Shown: piece by piece, positions 23,441-33,988 of the stretch
Position numbering within the stretch: the stretch's first letter is position 1
How the letters are laid out: each line of letters begins with the position of its first letter
Source: Gigaspora margarita
Lineage: Eukaryota > Glomeromycota > Glomeromycetes > Diversisporales > Gigasporaceae
Reading direction: 5' to 3'
Assembly (NCBI GenBank): GCA_009809945.1
Contig: WTPW01000635.1
Location: 72,980-136,979, forward strand
DNA length: 64,000 nt
Made by a program: the position numbers and the translations under genes
The notes under the pieces: model-generated
What the model saw: only the letters and a program-made list of their open reading frames with translations
Told to the model about the DNA's origin: nothing
Database searches by the model: none

Positions 23441-24064
23441 GTTCTGCGGGTCGATAGCATAGTGGTTGCGCTCCTAGGACAATAACCGTTCCAAGCATAA
23501 AGTTGCCAGTTCAAGTCCTATGAATAGCAAAATTAACTACACATGATTATGTAATGGATGACTTGAATTAGGATGCTAGGATCATGTTTGGACGGCTCAG
23601 CCACATCTTATAACAATCCAGCCTGTTGATGATAAGACTAGTGGAAGTCAAATCTGTATTGATGGTCAGGGCTCTACATGAGAGTCGAGATGCTGGTGCA
23701 ACTTTTTACAGATAAGCAGTAAAGCAAGGACTGGTCTAGATAGATATAGGCAGAACTAAAACACTATGAGAAAACAGGAACCTGGGATGTCGAACGACGG
23801 ACGTACCCCATTTGAACTCAGATTTGCCAGGGCTGGCTATGCGGACCAAGAATCAATGCGCCTTAAATGGAGCACTATAAGTGTATACAATTGTTGGCTT
23901 GGATGGTTAGTGGTAGTGGTTTAAGAAATATGCCCTTACCACAGAGTTGGTTTGGATACAGCCTGACCACAAGTGGAAGCCTCGGTAACTGCATTCCATT
24001 AACATAAAAACATTTGGTCTGATAGTTGGTGGTGTATATCATTGGAATTAGAAGTGAAGAAAAA
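23441..24064 (+). mobile_element. tRNA-derived SINE (~624 bp)
   Basis: Short interspersed retroelement of near-balanced base composition in AT-rich DNA. The 5' head has RNA polymerase III internal promoter boxes: A box TAGCATAGTGG (23455-23465, full match to TRGYNNARNNG) and B box GTTCAAGTC (23509-23517, full match to GWTCRANNC), 54 bp apart. A long non-tRNA body of about 500 bp ends in a purine-rich tail GAAGTGAAGAAAAAAAAA. It is flanked by a 14-bp direct repeat AAAAATTATCAAAA (23427-23440 and 24065-24078), as expected of LINE-mediated insertion. No cloverleaf forms convincingly, so it is not a functional tRNA. Confidence 0.85.
23455..23517 (+). promoter_or_regulatory. Pol III internal promoter (A and B boxes) of SINE
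   Basis: A box at 23455-23465 and B box at 23509-23517 match the consensus at every constrained position. Spacing is within the range seen in tRNA genes with a variable arm or intron. Confidence 0.75.
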
Positions 24065-24265
24065 AAAAATTATCAAAAATTATAAATTGAAATCAAATAA
24101 AATTTTTTAACTATTGTTAAAAAAAGCATAATAAAATTATTTTAAATCAATAAAATAGCTATAAAAATATTGATTTAAATATCAAAATTAATAAAAATCA
24201 AAATAAAATTTTTATAATTATTTATAAATAATTTGTTAAAAGTAGCATAATTATATTTATTTTAG

Positions 24266-24492
24266 GAGGAATCTATTTGTCACTCCTGTGATATACTTAT
24301 TTGGCACTGCTTAATTTATAACTCAAATTTTATTAAGATAATACCTATTGCACTTCTAACAAAAAATGATCCTCTCGCAATTCTGTATTAATTTTGATTT
24401 TAACTCTAACTTAATCCTATTTTAACATTAATATGGCCTTATTAGTAGTGACAAATAAATGTGTCATAGGGGTGATAAATACATTTATTCTT
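24266..24492. mobile_element. Inverted-repeat element, TIR with TTTGTCACTCC
   Basis: The left arm ATCTATTTGTCACTCCTGTG is mirrored by ATGTATTTATCACCCCTATG read inward at the right; about 40 bp match. The core (about 24343-24411, with AACAAAAAATGATCCTCTC) is nearly the same as the core of the element at 29864-30074, although their ends differ. Confidence 0.65.
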
Positions 24493-24565
24493 TATTTTAA
24501 ATCAATAAATAGTTATAAAAAACATTTATTTAAACAGTAATTATAAATCAAACCAGTGGTGTTCA

Positions 24566-24808
24566 ATACTAGTAATATGAAATTCATGTAATATGCAAAT
24601 CAAAATAAAAACAAAAAGTAAATTTTGATTAATATTAGCATTAGGGTTAAGGTCTGGAATGAAACAGGAGCATTGTTTATACCAATTTTCACAAAGAATT
24701 TTTTTATTATTGCCTCAAAGATGATTTCATAAACAAATTTTTGTGTATAGTCATTTTTTAAAAAATGTCTAAAAAATTTGCATTACACCTGATTTTTCAT
24801 AATACTGC
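24566..24808. mobile_element. Probable inverted-repeat element
   Basis: The left arm AATATGAAATTCATGTAATA and the right arm read inward (AGTATTATGAAAAATCAGGTG) match over about 30 bp. A 20-bp sequence AGTGGTGTTCAATACTAGTA (24555) recurs as a direct repeat at 24829, just outside the right arm. Internal sequence ACCAATTTTCACAAAGAA and GATGATTTCATAA resembles 48490-48550. Confidence 0.45.
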
Positions 24809-24974
24809 AGCTTATAATAAAAATTATAGTAGTGTTGAATACTAGTAGTATAATTTAACAATACCATATTTAAGTATCATAATAGATAAAAATTGGTAAA
24901 AACCAGATTTAAAAAATTTATTGTATAATATTTGGTTTTAATTCATTATAAAAAATATAAATTTTATTTAAAAT

Positions 24975-26035
24975 AAATAATATTAGTTATAGGACATGTT
25001 CCCTAGAAATAAGTTTATAATAAAAATTATAAAAAAAACATATGAATTTACTATAAACTTTGAGCTAAAGATCCTTCGTGGCTTAACTAATTAACTTAAA
25101 ATTAAATTTTGCAAGTATATAGAACAAGAAAAGAAAAAAATTTTGACTTAAAAACCATGTTAAAATTTTGCCAATTTTGCACTTTTTCAAAATGTAACTT
25201 TGTCAAAACAAATATTTACAAATTTTAAATCAGCAGTTATGTGTAAAATTATGCTCTGAACAACTTTATATAGGCGATAGTATTTATCTTGTAAGAAAAA
25301 TAGGTTATCTATGTACTAAAGTTAAAATTTATCATATTCCATAACTAACTTTTTTTCTTATTAGGAACCTACTTTGGGCTCTTAAAAAGTTGTTTAGCAT
25401 GTAATTTTATACCACATCTGAGGTTAAAACACACTTTTCAGACCTTTTACTAAGTGAAAAATGGGTTTAAAATTTTTTTTTAAAAAAAATTTTTTTAAAA
25501 AAGTTTTTTCTAAATTTAAACACATTTTTCACTTAGTAAAAGGTCTGAGAAAGCACGTTTTTACCTCAAATATAGTGTAAAATTACATGCTGAACAACTT
25601 TGCTTAAGAGCCCAAAGTAGGTTACCTAATAAGGAAAAAAGTTAGATTATAAAATACAATAAATTTTAACTTTAGTACATAGATAACCCATTTTTTTTAC
25701 AAGGTAACCTACTTCTGTCACCTAAGTAAAGTTGTTCAAAGCATAATTTACATATAACTGCTAATTTAAAATTTGTAAATATTTGATTTTGACAGAGTTA
25801 CATTTTGAAAAAGTGCAAAATTGGCAAAATTTAATGTGGTTTTTAAGTTCAAAATTTTCTTCTTTCCTTGTTCTATATACTTGCAAAATTTAATTTCAAG
25901 TTAATTAGTTAAGCTGAGAAGAATCTTTAGCTCAAAGTTTATAGTAAATTCATATATTTTTTTTTTATAATTTTTATTATAAACTTATTTTAAACTTATT
26001 TCAAGAGAACATGTCCTGTGACTAATATTTCAAAA
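24975..26035. mobile_element. ~1-kb foldback element, arms ~500 bp
   Basis: Almost the entire segment is a long inverted repeat centred near 25490. Landmark pairs include GGACATGTTC (24992) with GAACATGTCC (26007), TTTTACTAAGTGAAAAATG (25446) with CATTTTTCACTTAGTAAAA (25524), and CCTACTTTGGGCTCTTAA (25368) with TTAAGAGCCCAAAGTAGG (25602). Non-coding. Arms are about 90% alike by eye with small indels. Typical of foldback or very long-TIR non-autonomous DNA transposons. No confident target duplication. Confidence 0.8.
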
Positions 26036-26040
26036 TAAAT

Positions 26041-28199
26041 TAAATAATTTTTTAAAAAAAACTAATTTTTTAAAAAAACAATTTTCTTAAAAAACAATTA
26101 TTTATTTAAATGCCTTTTCTACAGACTTTAAAGACCCTTTGCCTGTACTTTCTTTATTTATATATTGTATATTCTTGTACTTTTGCTAGTTTGAACTCTT
26201 TTTTTTCAAGTACAAAATCTGTTTATTATAGTTGCTACTATTAACTAGCTTTTTTATTGGTTTTTTGAACTCAGAGGCATCTTTTGCTTCTTTTTTGTCA
26301 GTTGCTTTCTTTTTTCTAGTTGCTTTTCTTTTTATATTGCTTTTTTTTCTATTGCTTTTCATTTTTCATTGCTTTGTCTTTATCTGTTTCTTGCCTTTTT
26401 TGTTGCTTTGTCTTTATCTGTTTTGTTGTTTTGCTTTTTTTTTGCTTTTTTGTGCTTTTTTTTTTTGCTTNTTTTTATTTTTTGCTTTTTTCCTTTTTAA
26501 TTTTTCTTTGATTTTTTTTTTGTTCTCTTATATGATTATTTGCAACTTCATCCTTTTCAGAAATGTAGATCCAATTTGGTAAATCTTTAGGTTTAAATAT
26601 ATTATAAAAAAAATTTTATTATAATATTGTTTTTGGTTTGTTGTAATATTGAAAACTTTTTTGCTTGCTTATCCAATATTTTTTTTAACAAATTTCTTAA
26701 TTAGCAATCCTGCTATTATTATATATAGATTAAGTTTATATAAGGTAGATAGGGGTATTATGGGCCAGTTAAAGTTTCTATTAATAAAACTTTTTAATAA
26801 ACAAATAGATTTTTATACAATTTTTTTATTTGAACTATATGCTTAATAAAAAATAAATTATTTAAAAAAATCCTTAAATCATATATAGTTTTGGATATAA
26901 ATAATTAGTACACAAATAGAATTTAAAACCTAAATTTTAAAGGGGAGGAGTATTGTGGGCCATTATTTAATAGCTAATAATTTTTAATCTACTGGCTTGT
27001 TTTGGATGATTTTACTACCAAAATGCCTGTCTCAGTAAGATGATTCTAACAAGCACAAACTTGTTAATATCCATTCATAGGATCCCAAGATAATTAAAGG
27101 TTATATGTAAAAATTTGCAGATTTACTAATAATAAACTCAATATATATAAAAACCTATATTTTGCATAAATAATGATATCTGTGATCTAGAAATTAAAAT
27201 TGAATGAATTTTATACCATTCAATTCATCTCGATAATATGAATCAAATGGTATATTATCCAATTTCGATCACTAGATCACAAGATATCTAGCTGGCCCAC
27301 AATACCATCCTGATTTACAATACCCATTTACTTTAAATTGCTACACAATATACAACAAGAACTATCTACTGATAATCCTCTATTATCACAATAAAGACTT
27401 ATATTGTTACTTCAATTAGTATCTATGTACAATCTAACACAACAACTATTCTTTTATTAGAAGGTTCTCAATTTACTAAGACTTACTTTTAGTTCACTAA
27501 TAGCAGTTGTTAGCCTTGTCAAGATTGCTAACTTTTTCTTAATCTTCCTTATCTAGCTACTATTATAAAAAAAAATTTGACTTAGTTTGTATAAACTAAT
27601 TTAAAAATATATAGACTATATAAAGGTTCTACTCTACTATAGTATTATATGATATACTAAATAAAATAAAAAAAATCTTGAATAAATTTGTAATACTACC
27701 AAAATTTCTAGATGATTCTATCAAGACATATTATTCATCTGTTGTTCTATAAACAATACATAATAGCTTAATATATAACAATAGTTCTAATTTTGGTAGA
27801 TGCAATACTCAAAATGAAAGCAGTAAATACTGCTAATTTTTTGAAGAGGTAAACTGAAATGCACACTTTTGTTGAAATTTCAAAAATGCCAAAAGAGCGA
27901 AAAGAGAGTGTACCAACTTGTAAAAACTTGAAAGAGTTATACTATACAAATAATATATCTAATCCAATATTTACTTTTGCAAATACTTTCATAAATCTTG
28001 ACAAAGCTTTAAAGCTTATCTCTTCTTTCTTGCTTGGTAATACCATAGTTATTCAAAAAATTTCATTTACAAAATTTTGACTCTTTTTGGCTCTATTTTA
28101 GCTACAACTAAAATATACAGTGAATAGCCTTTTCCAACTACTATAGATAAAGTTTTGTAGTAAAAAAATATATTAGTTATATAGATTTTTCAACTTTAT
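26041..28199. other. Non-coding stretch with nested inverted motifs
   Basis: 26230-26540 is T-rich simple sequence (GCTTTTTTT units) that yields only Phe/Leu ORFs. At 26739 AAGGTAGATAGGGGTATTATGG begins a region whose motif GTATTGTGGGCCA (26951) is mirrored by TGGCCCACAATAC (27293). GATATCTGTGATCTAG (27177) is mirrored by CTAGATCACAAGATATC (27272). This suggests one or two nested inverted-repeat elements between about 26739 and 27330. The first bases resemble the TIR of the element at 33871. A 73-codon ORF at 27859-28080 shows no recognisable motif. Confidence 0.4.
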
Positions 28200-28858
28200 G
28201 TTAAAATAACTTAACAACTATTTAATCAAATTTAATAAATTTTTTTATTTTAATTTTATATAGTTATAAAATTAATTGATGATCTGCCAGTCATCTGGTG
28301 CAAGATCATAGTGTAACATGACACAGATCACTATGTAAATTACATAAGCAGGAAATACCAAGATTTTTTAACAATTATTCATATAAAATTTTTTTCCATA
28401 CTAAGTTAACAGCTAATGCCCACTAATTGAAAGTTGTAGAGCCCTCTAATACGCATCTAAAGGAGGTTAGATCGCCCAAATTGGTCCAGTGGTTGCTAAG
28501 ATATCTTTAAAAAACGATTGGCCAACTATATAAAATTACTATGTTTATATAGTAATTTTATATAGCTGGCCAATCATTTTTTAAAGATATCTTAGCAACA
28601 ACTGGACCAATTTGGACGATCTCACATCCTTTAGATGCGTCTCAATGCGCTCTACAACTTTCAACTAGTTGGCATTAGCTGTTAACTTAGTACAAAAAAA
28701 CTTTTCCTTAGAGATACTTGCATTTACATCATATATGATAAATATGAGATCTGCATTATGTTACACTATGATCTTACACCAGATGACTGGCGGATCATCA
28801 ATTAAAACAAAAAAATTATTAAATTTAATTGGGTAATTGTTAAGATATTTTAATTTAA
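28200..28858. mobile_element. ~660-bp foldback element
   Basis: Long inverted repeat centred near 28535, arms about 320 bp. Examples are TTGATGATCTGCCAGTCATC (28274) with GATGACTGGCGGATCATCAA (28782), TGGTCCAGTGGTTGCTAAGA (28480) with TCTTAGCAACAACTGGACCA (28590), and TATAAAATTACTA (28530) with TAGTAATTTTATA (28550). The outer arms carry a 19-bp indel near 28256. Non-coding. Confidence 0.8.
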
Positions 28859-29863
28859 GATTTAAAAAAGTTACTAAAAATGATTTGTTTCTTTTCTATT
28901 AATGTTCTTCATATATATATAGTTTTTGTAGATTAGGCTTTTTGAAAAATATTGGTATAAGGAATCATTAAAAAGAATTGTACTTTCTTAACAAATTTCA
29001 TAATAAAAAAGATTATAAAACTATTAGTTTAAATAAAATTAGTATTATTAAAATTATTAGTAATAAAATTATTGTTTAAATAAACTTAGTATGATTAAAA
29101 TTGGTAGTATAATTAAAATTATTAGTTTAAAAATAGTTTAAATAAAATTATTAATATAAATAAAATCTATTGCTATTAATAAAATTGTTAGTATTATAAA
29201 ATCTTTATATAGTTTTAATAAAATTATTACCATATATTCCTAAAAATAAGCTACCTTTTTTGAGCAAAAATTATACAAAAAATATAGAGTAGCTTATTTT
29301 CAAATTGTTAAATTTTTTAAAAAATTAAAAAAGTACTAATGAAAGTTGTTCAAATAATACCAATTTTTTTTGTAGATGTATTTTGATGTCCTAATCAAGT
29401 TTATTTAATAGCACTTTTGAGGTTTACTTAGTAAATTTAGACTTTTATATATAGCAACTGCTAATAGATTTGTTGAACTTGTTAAAAAAATTAAAGGAGT
29501 AGCTTATTTTTGTTTTCAGAATTATATGGTAGTATAAATTAAATTATTAGTATTAATAAATATTACTTTTTAATTGAAATTTATTTTTCTAATTGTTTTT
29601 TTATATATTATATGATTGCTGATTTTATAATATAAGAAAATCAAAACTTATAAATTTAGTAATAATTTGATCAACATTAATAAACTTCTTTACTAAAACT
29701 TGCAAATCAGTGACTTTAATACTACTTGCATATAACTATCATATAACTATATAACTAATTGGTAATAACTTTTTTATTTTTTAGCAACAAAATTACCACC
29801 TAATTACTATGTATTAACTACATAAAAATAACAAAGATATTTAATATTAAAAAAAGAACTAGA
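28859..29863. other. Non-coding AT-rich stretch
   Basis: Repeated AAATTATTAGTATTAATAAAAT motifs at 29020-29240 look like simple-sequence drift. The strings TAAGCTACCTTTTTTGAGCA (29249) and AAGGAGTAGCTTATTTTTG (29493), with AGTAGCTTATTTTCAAATTG (29287), are weakly repeated and partly inverted. No gene. Confidence 0.35.
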
Positions 29864-30074
29864 CTAGATGGTGCCCTATGCACATTGTGCCCCTATTTTT
29901 TATATTTTGATATCTCAAAATTATACTAGAGTAACCCCTGTTGCACTTTTAACAAAAAATGATCCTCTCACAATTCTGTACTAATTTTAATTCTAATCCT
30001 AACCCTAACTCTAATTCTAGACAAAATTAATTATTAGTGCATTAGGGCACAAAATGCACAGGGGCACCATTTAG
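29864..30074. mobile_element. Inverted-repeat element, TIR CTARATGGTGCCC
   Basis: The left end CTAGATGGTGCCCTATGCAC is mirrored by the right end read inward CTAAATGGTGCCCCTGTGCA; about 33 bp match. The core from about 29936 to 30010 shares GCACTTTTAACAAAAAATGA and CTCTCACAATTCTG with the element at 24266-24492. Confidence 0.7.
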
Positions 30075-30860
30075 ATTTTTCCTTAAAAAAATTTTTTTTT
30101 AAACAAATTATATTTTTCTAACAACAAAATTACTATCTAATTACTTTATATTAACTACAAATAATAACAAATATTTAATATTAAAAAAAATTTTTTAAAC
30201 AAATTATATTTTTTAAAATATATATTTATAAAAAAATACAATTTTTTTTACCAAATTTCTTTATATTAGCAATATAGAAACTATATAAAACCATTAAATA
30301 ATCTTTTTTGAATTTAATAATTTACTTTATTTATTTATTTTATTCATTTATTGATATTTACTAAATGCACCTATAGTATTTTTCTATGGTATATTATCTC
30401 AAAAACTGCATATTAATAGTATTTGATGCTCTAAGTAAAAATTTTAAAACCCCTTTTCAAATCCTAATTATAACCTAACTTTAATTCAAAATAACTATTC
30501 TAATATAAAAATTTAAAGATTTTGTGAAATTCTATGTATACAGTACAACAAGCTTTTACAAGCTAAAACACAAACCCAGAATTACAAAAAAAAAACAAAT
30601 AATAAAGGTTTATATACAAAAGAATAGAACTATGTAAATGGGTATAGGAAAACTATAACAACAGTATATGATAATAACAAAATTATTTAGAATTAATTGA
30701 TTTACATGATATATCAAAAATTGTTAAAATTTTTATATTTACAATAACCCAATTCTCATAGTCATTTGCAATTTTAACAATTATAAAATGTGTACCTTAA
30801 TCCAGTGCTATGTGATTGTTGTTTAATTAAAATATTATTATTGCTACATATAAATCTTCA
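30075..30860. other. Non-coding AT-rich stretch
   Basis: Nothing recognisable apart from a short repeat of TTAATATTAAAAAAA...ACAAATTATATTTTT (30090-30120 and 30175-30215), also seen just left of the preceding element. It precedes the 3' end of the minus-strand gene remnant. Confidence 0.35.
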
Positions 30861-33100
30861 TTACATATCATTTATATCATGACCGTATAACAATATATTA
30901 AATGTGAATGCTAAATTATTATAAGAAAAAGATACTAAGCACTTTCTAGATATGATTATTTGTAAGAGAAAGACTGATGCTATGTTTTTACCAGATCTAC
31001 TTGGAACTCGGCATCCTATCATAAGATAGTCAAGTCCCTGAACTGCTTTCAGATTGTAATTATTAAAACATATTTTGAATGCCTCTTTAATTAACTTAAT
31101 AAGCTGGTTCATTGTTCTACACCTCTTGAGCTAATTGATATTGGTACTGCTCAAATATCTTTTTAATATTCGTTGAGCAACTTCTTCAGTTATAAATTCA
31201 TCAATATTAGATCTTAGAGGTATTTGTATTTGTTCTTTGATAATTTTCCTTAAATTCGAGTACTAACGCAGCTACTCTTTTGTTAAATTTACTGCAAAAA
31301 TCTGAAATACTTGGTTTGAATGAAAAATGATCTCTACAGTTTCATTACTATAGAGCTTATAGTTAAATATTTTAGTAATAAGACTTTCAATAGCACTAGC
31401 TAATAGATCTCTACATTTGATAAAAAGGCATTTTATTTCTTTAGGCCAAAGTCAAGCAAGGCTCTATATAATAAAATTTACAAAGTTTAATTTTAAGTTA
31501 CATGAGATATGACTAAAATTAACGATGAAATTACAGTACTTTATCATTAGTAACATTCCTTGATGCTATTGATACTTTAGGCTGAGAGATTGTAACAGTA
31601 GACGAATCTAAAGATGTTTGCATAGCAGTGCGCATTTAATTTGCCATTGTTAATATATCTGGCCTTTCTAGAACTAACTACTAACAAATCTCAAAAATGT
31701 TTGTCATATCCTTTAGAGCTTCAGGTTTTTCTGATATTTATAAAAAAATTTTATTTAATAAATAATAAATAATCTGAAAGTATATTATTTGAACTCCAAC
31801 TTACCAGTCCTTTTTCTAAAAGATTAGGCAACCTTATTACCACATTTATTATTAACATTATTTTTTTGTTGTTTATTGGCCTTTGTTTATTCTTTATAAT
31901 TACTTTGATATGTATAGTCTAAATAATTTTATAATTAAAGAATTAGAACAAAATGACTATTATATAGCATTAAAAATCAAAAGCATACCAACATTGTCAT
32001 TACTATTGTTACTACCAGAAATTTGAAGCAAATCTGAAACTGTTACTCTACTTTGCGGTTGATAGCCACTTTTATTTTGACTATTAATAGGTAATTCCAT
32101 ATTCGAAATGTTGGAATATTCAGAATCTGCTATACTTTCTTAAACAAATCTGAAACCATCACTCTACTTTGCAGTTGATAGCCACTTTTACTTCGACTAT
32201 TAATAGGTGATTCCATATTCAAAATGTTGAAATATTTGGAATCTGCTATACTTTCATAAGTTGATGCAAATCTCCCTTGATTATCAAAAGGTTAAATAAA
32301 TTTAGCAATGTTATTTTATTTATTATTTCAATTTAAAATGCTTATTCTTATAAAGATAAAATGAATAATTCAATCATCTGTAGCACCTGATATTGTTAAG
32401 TTACGACTTGAGTGGCTTACAGTTTTTGGCATGCTACTTTCATTTTGACTATTAATAGGTAATTCCATAGTCAAAATGTTGGAATATTCAGAATCTGCCA
32501 TACTTTCATAAGTTGATACAAATCTCTCTTGATTATTAAAAGGATTAATAAATTTAGCAATGTTATTTTTTTTATTTATTATAATTTTCAATTCAAATCA
32601 CTTATTCTTATAAAGATAAAATGAAATAATTCAATTACCTGTGGCTCTTGATGCTGTTAAGTTTCTACTTGAGTGGCTTACAGTTTTGATACTATTGGTA
32701 TTGCACTTAAGTAGTTAGATTAAATTTGTTAAAACTTTGGATTTAACAAGCTTTTTCTTTACCTATATTTAATTCAACTTCTTTTTTATGATAAGAACCT
32801 GAATTATCAAGTTCAATATTTGGTTTAATATTTGTTTCACATTTTTTATCACGTTGACCTTCTTTATGACTTGCCCTTCTTCCTCTGCCACAGTTTTCCC
32901 TTCCACAATTCCCTCTTCCACATTCTCCTAATTAATACAATAATATTTTTTTTAATAAGAACCAAATTTTAACTTTTATACTAATAACCAACAAGCTTTT
33001 TGTTAATCAATACTTACTTTGAGTTCTTTCTATCTGGTTTGTTTCTTTGATCTCATTAGACTCTTCAGTAATTAATCGTTTTGTTCATGCTATTTCTCCT
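30861..33100 (-). pseudogene. Unrecognised multi-exon gene remnant, repeated exon
   Basis: The last exon (about 31470-30861) is one continuous frame of about 200 codons, broken only by four or five TAG/TGA codons. It includes CLFIKCRDLLASAIES, SNLRKIIKEQIQIPLRSNID, EEVAQRILKRYL, LIKLIKEAFKICFNNYNL and GLDYLMIGCRVPSRSGK, and ends LLYGHDINDM then TAA. The preceding exon (about 31740-31545) reads ALKDMTNIF, TMQTSLDSSTVTISQPKVS and TNDK before its donor. Upstream lie three copies of an exon encoding FVSTYESMADSEYSN and MELPINSQN (near 32470, 32200 and 32090), then a basic GRGNCGRENCGRGRRASHK segment (about 32935-32860). Stops sit where Gln or Trp fits. No domain is recognised. The C-terminal part looks helical and could be a DNA- or protein-binding domain, but that is unproven. 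Confidence 0.5.
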
Positions 33101-33870
33101 TAAATTTAAAAAGAAAATGTGATAGTTTAAAAAATCTAAGAGAAAGCTTCAAATTTATATATTTATTTTATAATTTCATAAAGCAATAATCCAAATTAAT
33201 ACTTAGTATATGTCACTTTTCTAATTCACAGTCACACAAATGCAGTTAATATATATTAATTTCCTTTACGGTGTTTACTTTTTTTAAATTGAATTCTTAA
33301 ATTCTTTAAATTATTTATTCAAGAGAAATCGGTTATTTACTATATATGTCATATTATATACTATAATCATATACATATCATACATATAATTAATATATTA
33401 AGATAAATATAGAAATTGTCTTATCACCAAAAACCGTTGCATGAATTCATTATGATATTTTATAAATTAAATTCACATGACACACATAAAATACTACAAA
33501 GATGCCTAATTATATGAATACTAATTAAAGCTAAACATTATTTATTATTAGAGGTTATAGTCTATAAAATTAGACTCAGCAGAGTTATAATTAACCTCTA
33601 CTATTGAAAACTGCATAAAATTTTTTCATCAAACCAAATACATCTTTTCAAGTAATTTCATAAAAGACTTTGTTTTGTGATATCATCTTATTTTTCATAA
33701 TATATATTTAATTTTATCAATTTCAAAAATGCATAATATTTGTAAAGGTTGTGTTTTATCAAACAAATCATTTTCTTTGTGGCAAAATACGAACTTTTCT
33801 AATTGCAATATACTTTTAAAATTTAACTAATTTGGATTATTTAAATTATATAATAGGAATATTTAATATA
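33101..33870. other. Non-coding AT-rich stretch
   Basis: No ORF, repeat or regulatory element recognised. It would contain the promoter of the minus-strand gene remnant if that gene starts near 33100. Confidence 0.35.
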
Positions 33871-33988
33871 TAAGGTAGATATGGTATTAGGGCAGCTATG
33901 GGCATTGAGTGGATTAAATAATATTAATTCTAAATATCATTTAATCACCCCAATACTTACAGCTGCCCTAATATCCATATCTACCTTA
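33871..33988. mobile_element. 118-bp inverted-repeat element
   Basis: TAAGGTAGATATGGTATTAG (33871) is mirrored by the right end read inward TAAGGTAGATATGGATATTA, and GGGCAGCT at 33890 pairs with AGCTGCCC at 33961. The interior repeats TTAAATAATATT/ATATCATTTAA. The left TIR starts like the sequence at 26739. Non-coding. Confidence 0.65.

Noticed and set aside
23441-23520. Functional tRNA gene
   Set aside because: A and B boxes are good, but acceptor and anticodon stems do not pair. The sequence continues into a SINE body with an A-rich tail and target duplication.
26232-26582. 116-codon hydrophobic ORF resembling a membrane protein
   Set aside because: Encoded by GCTTTTTTT simple sequence; hydrophobicity is a by-product of T-richness.
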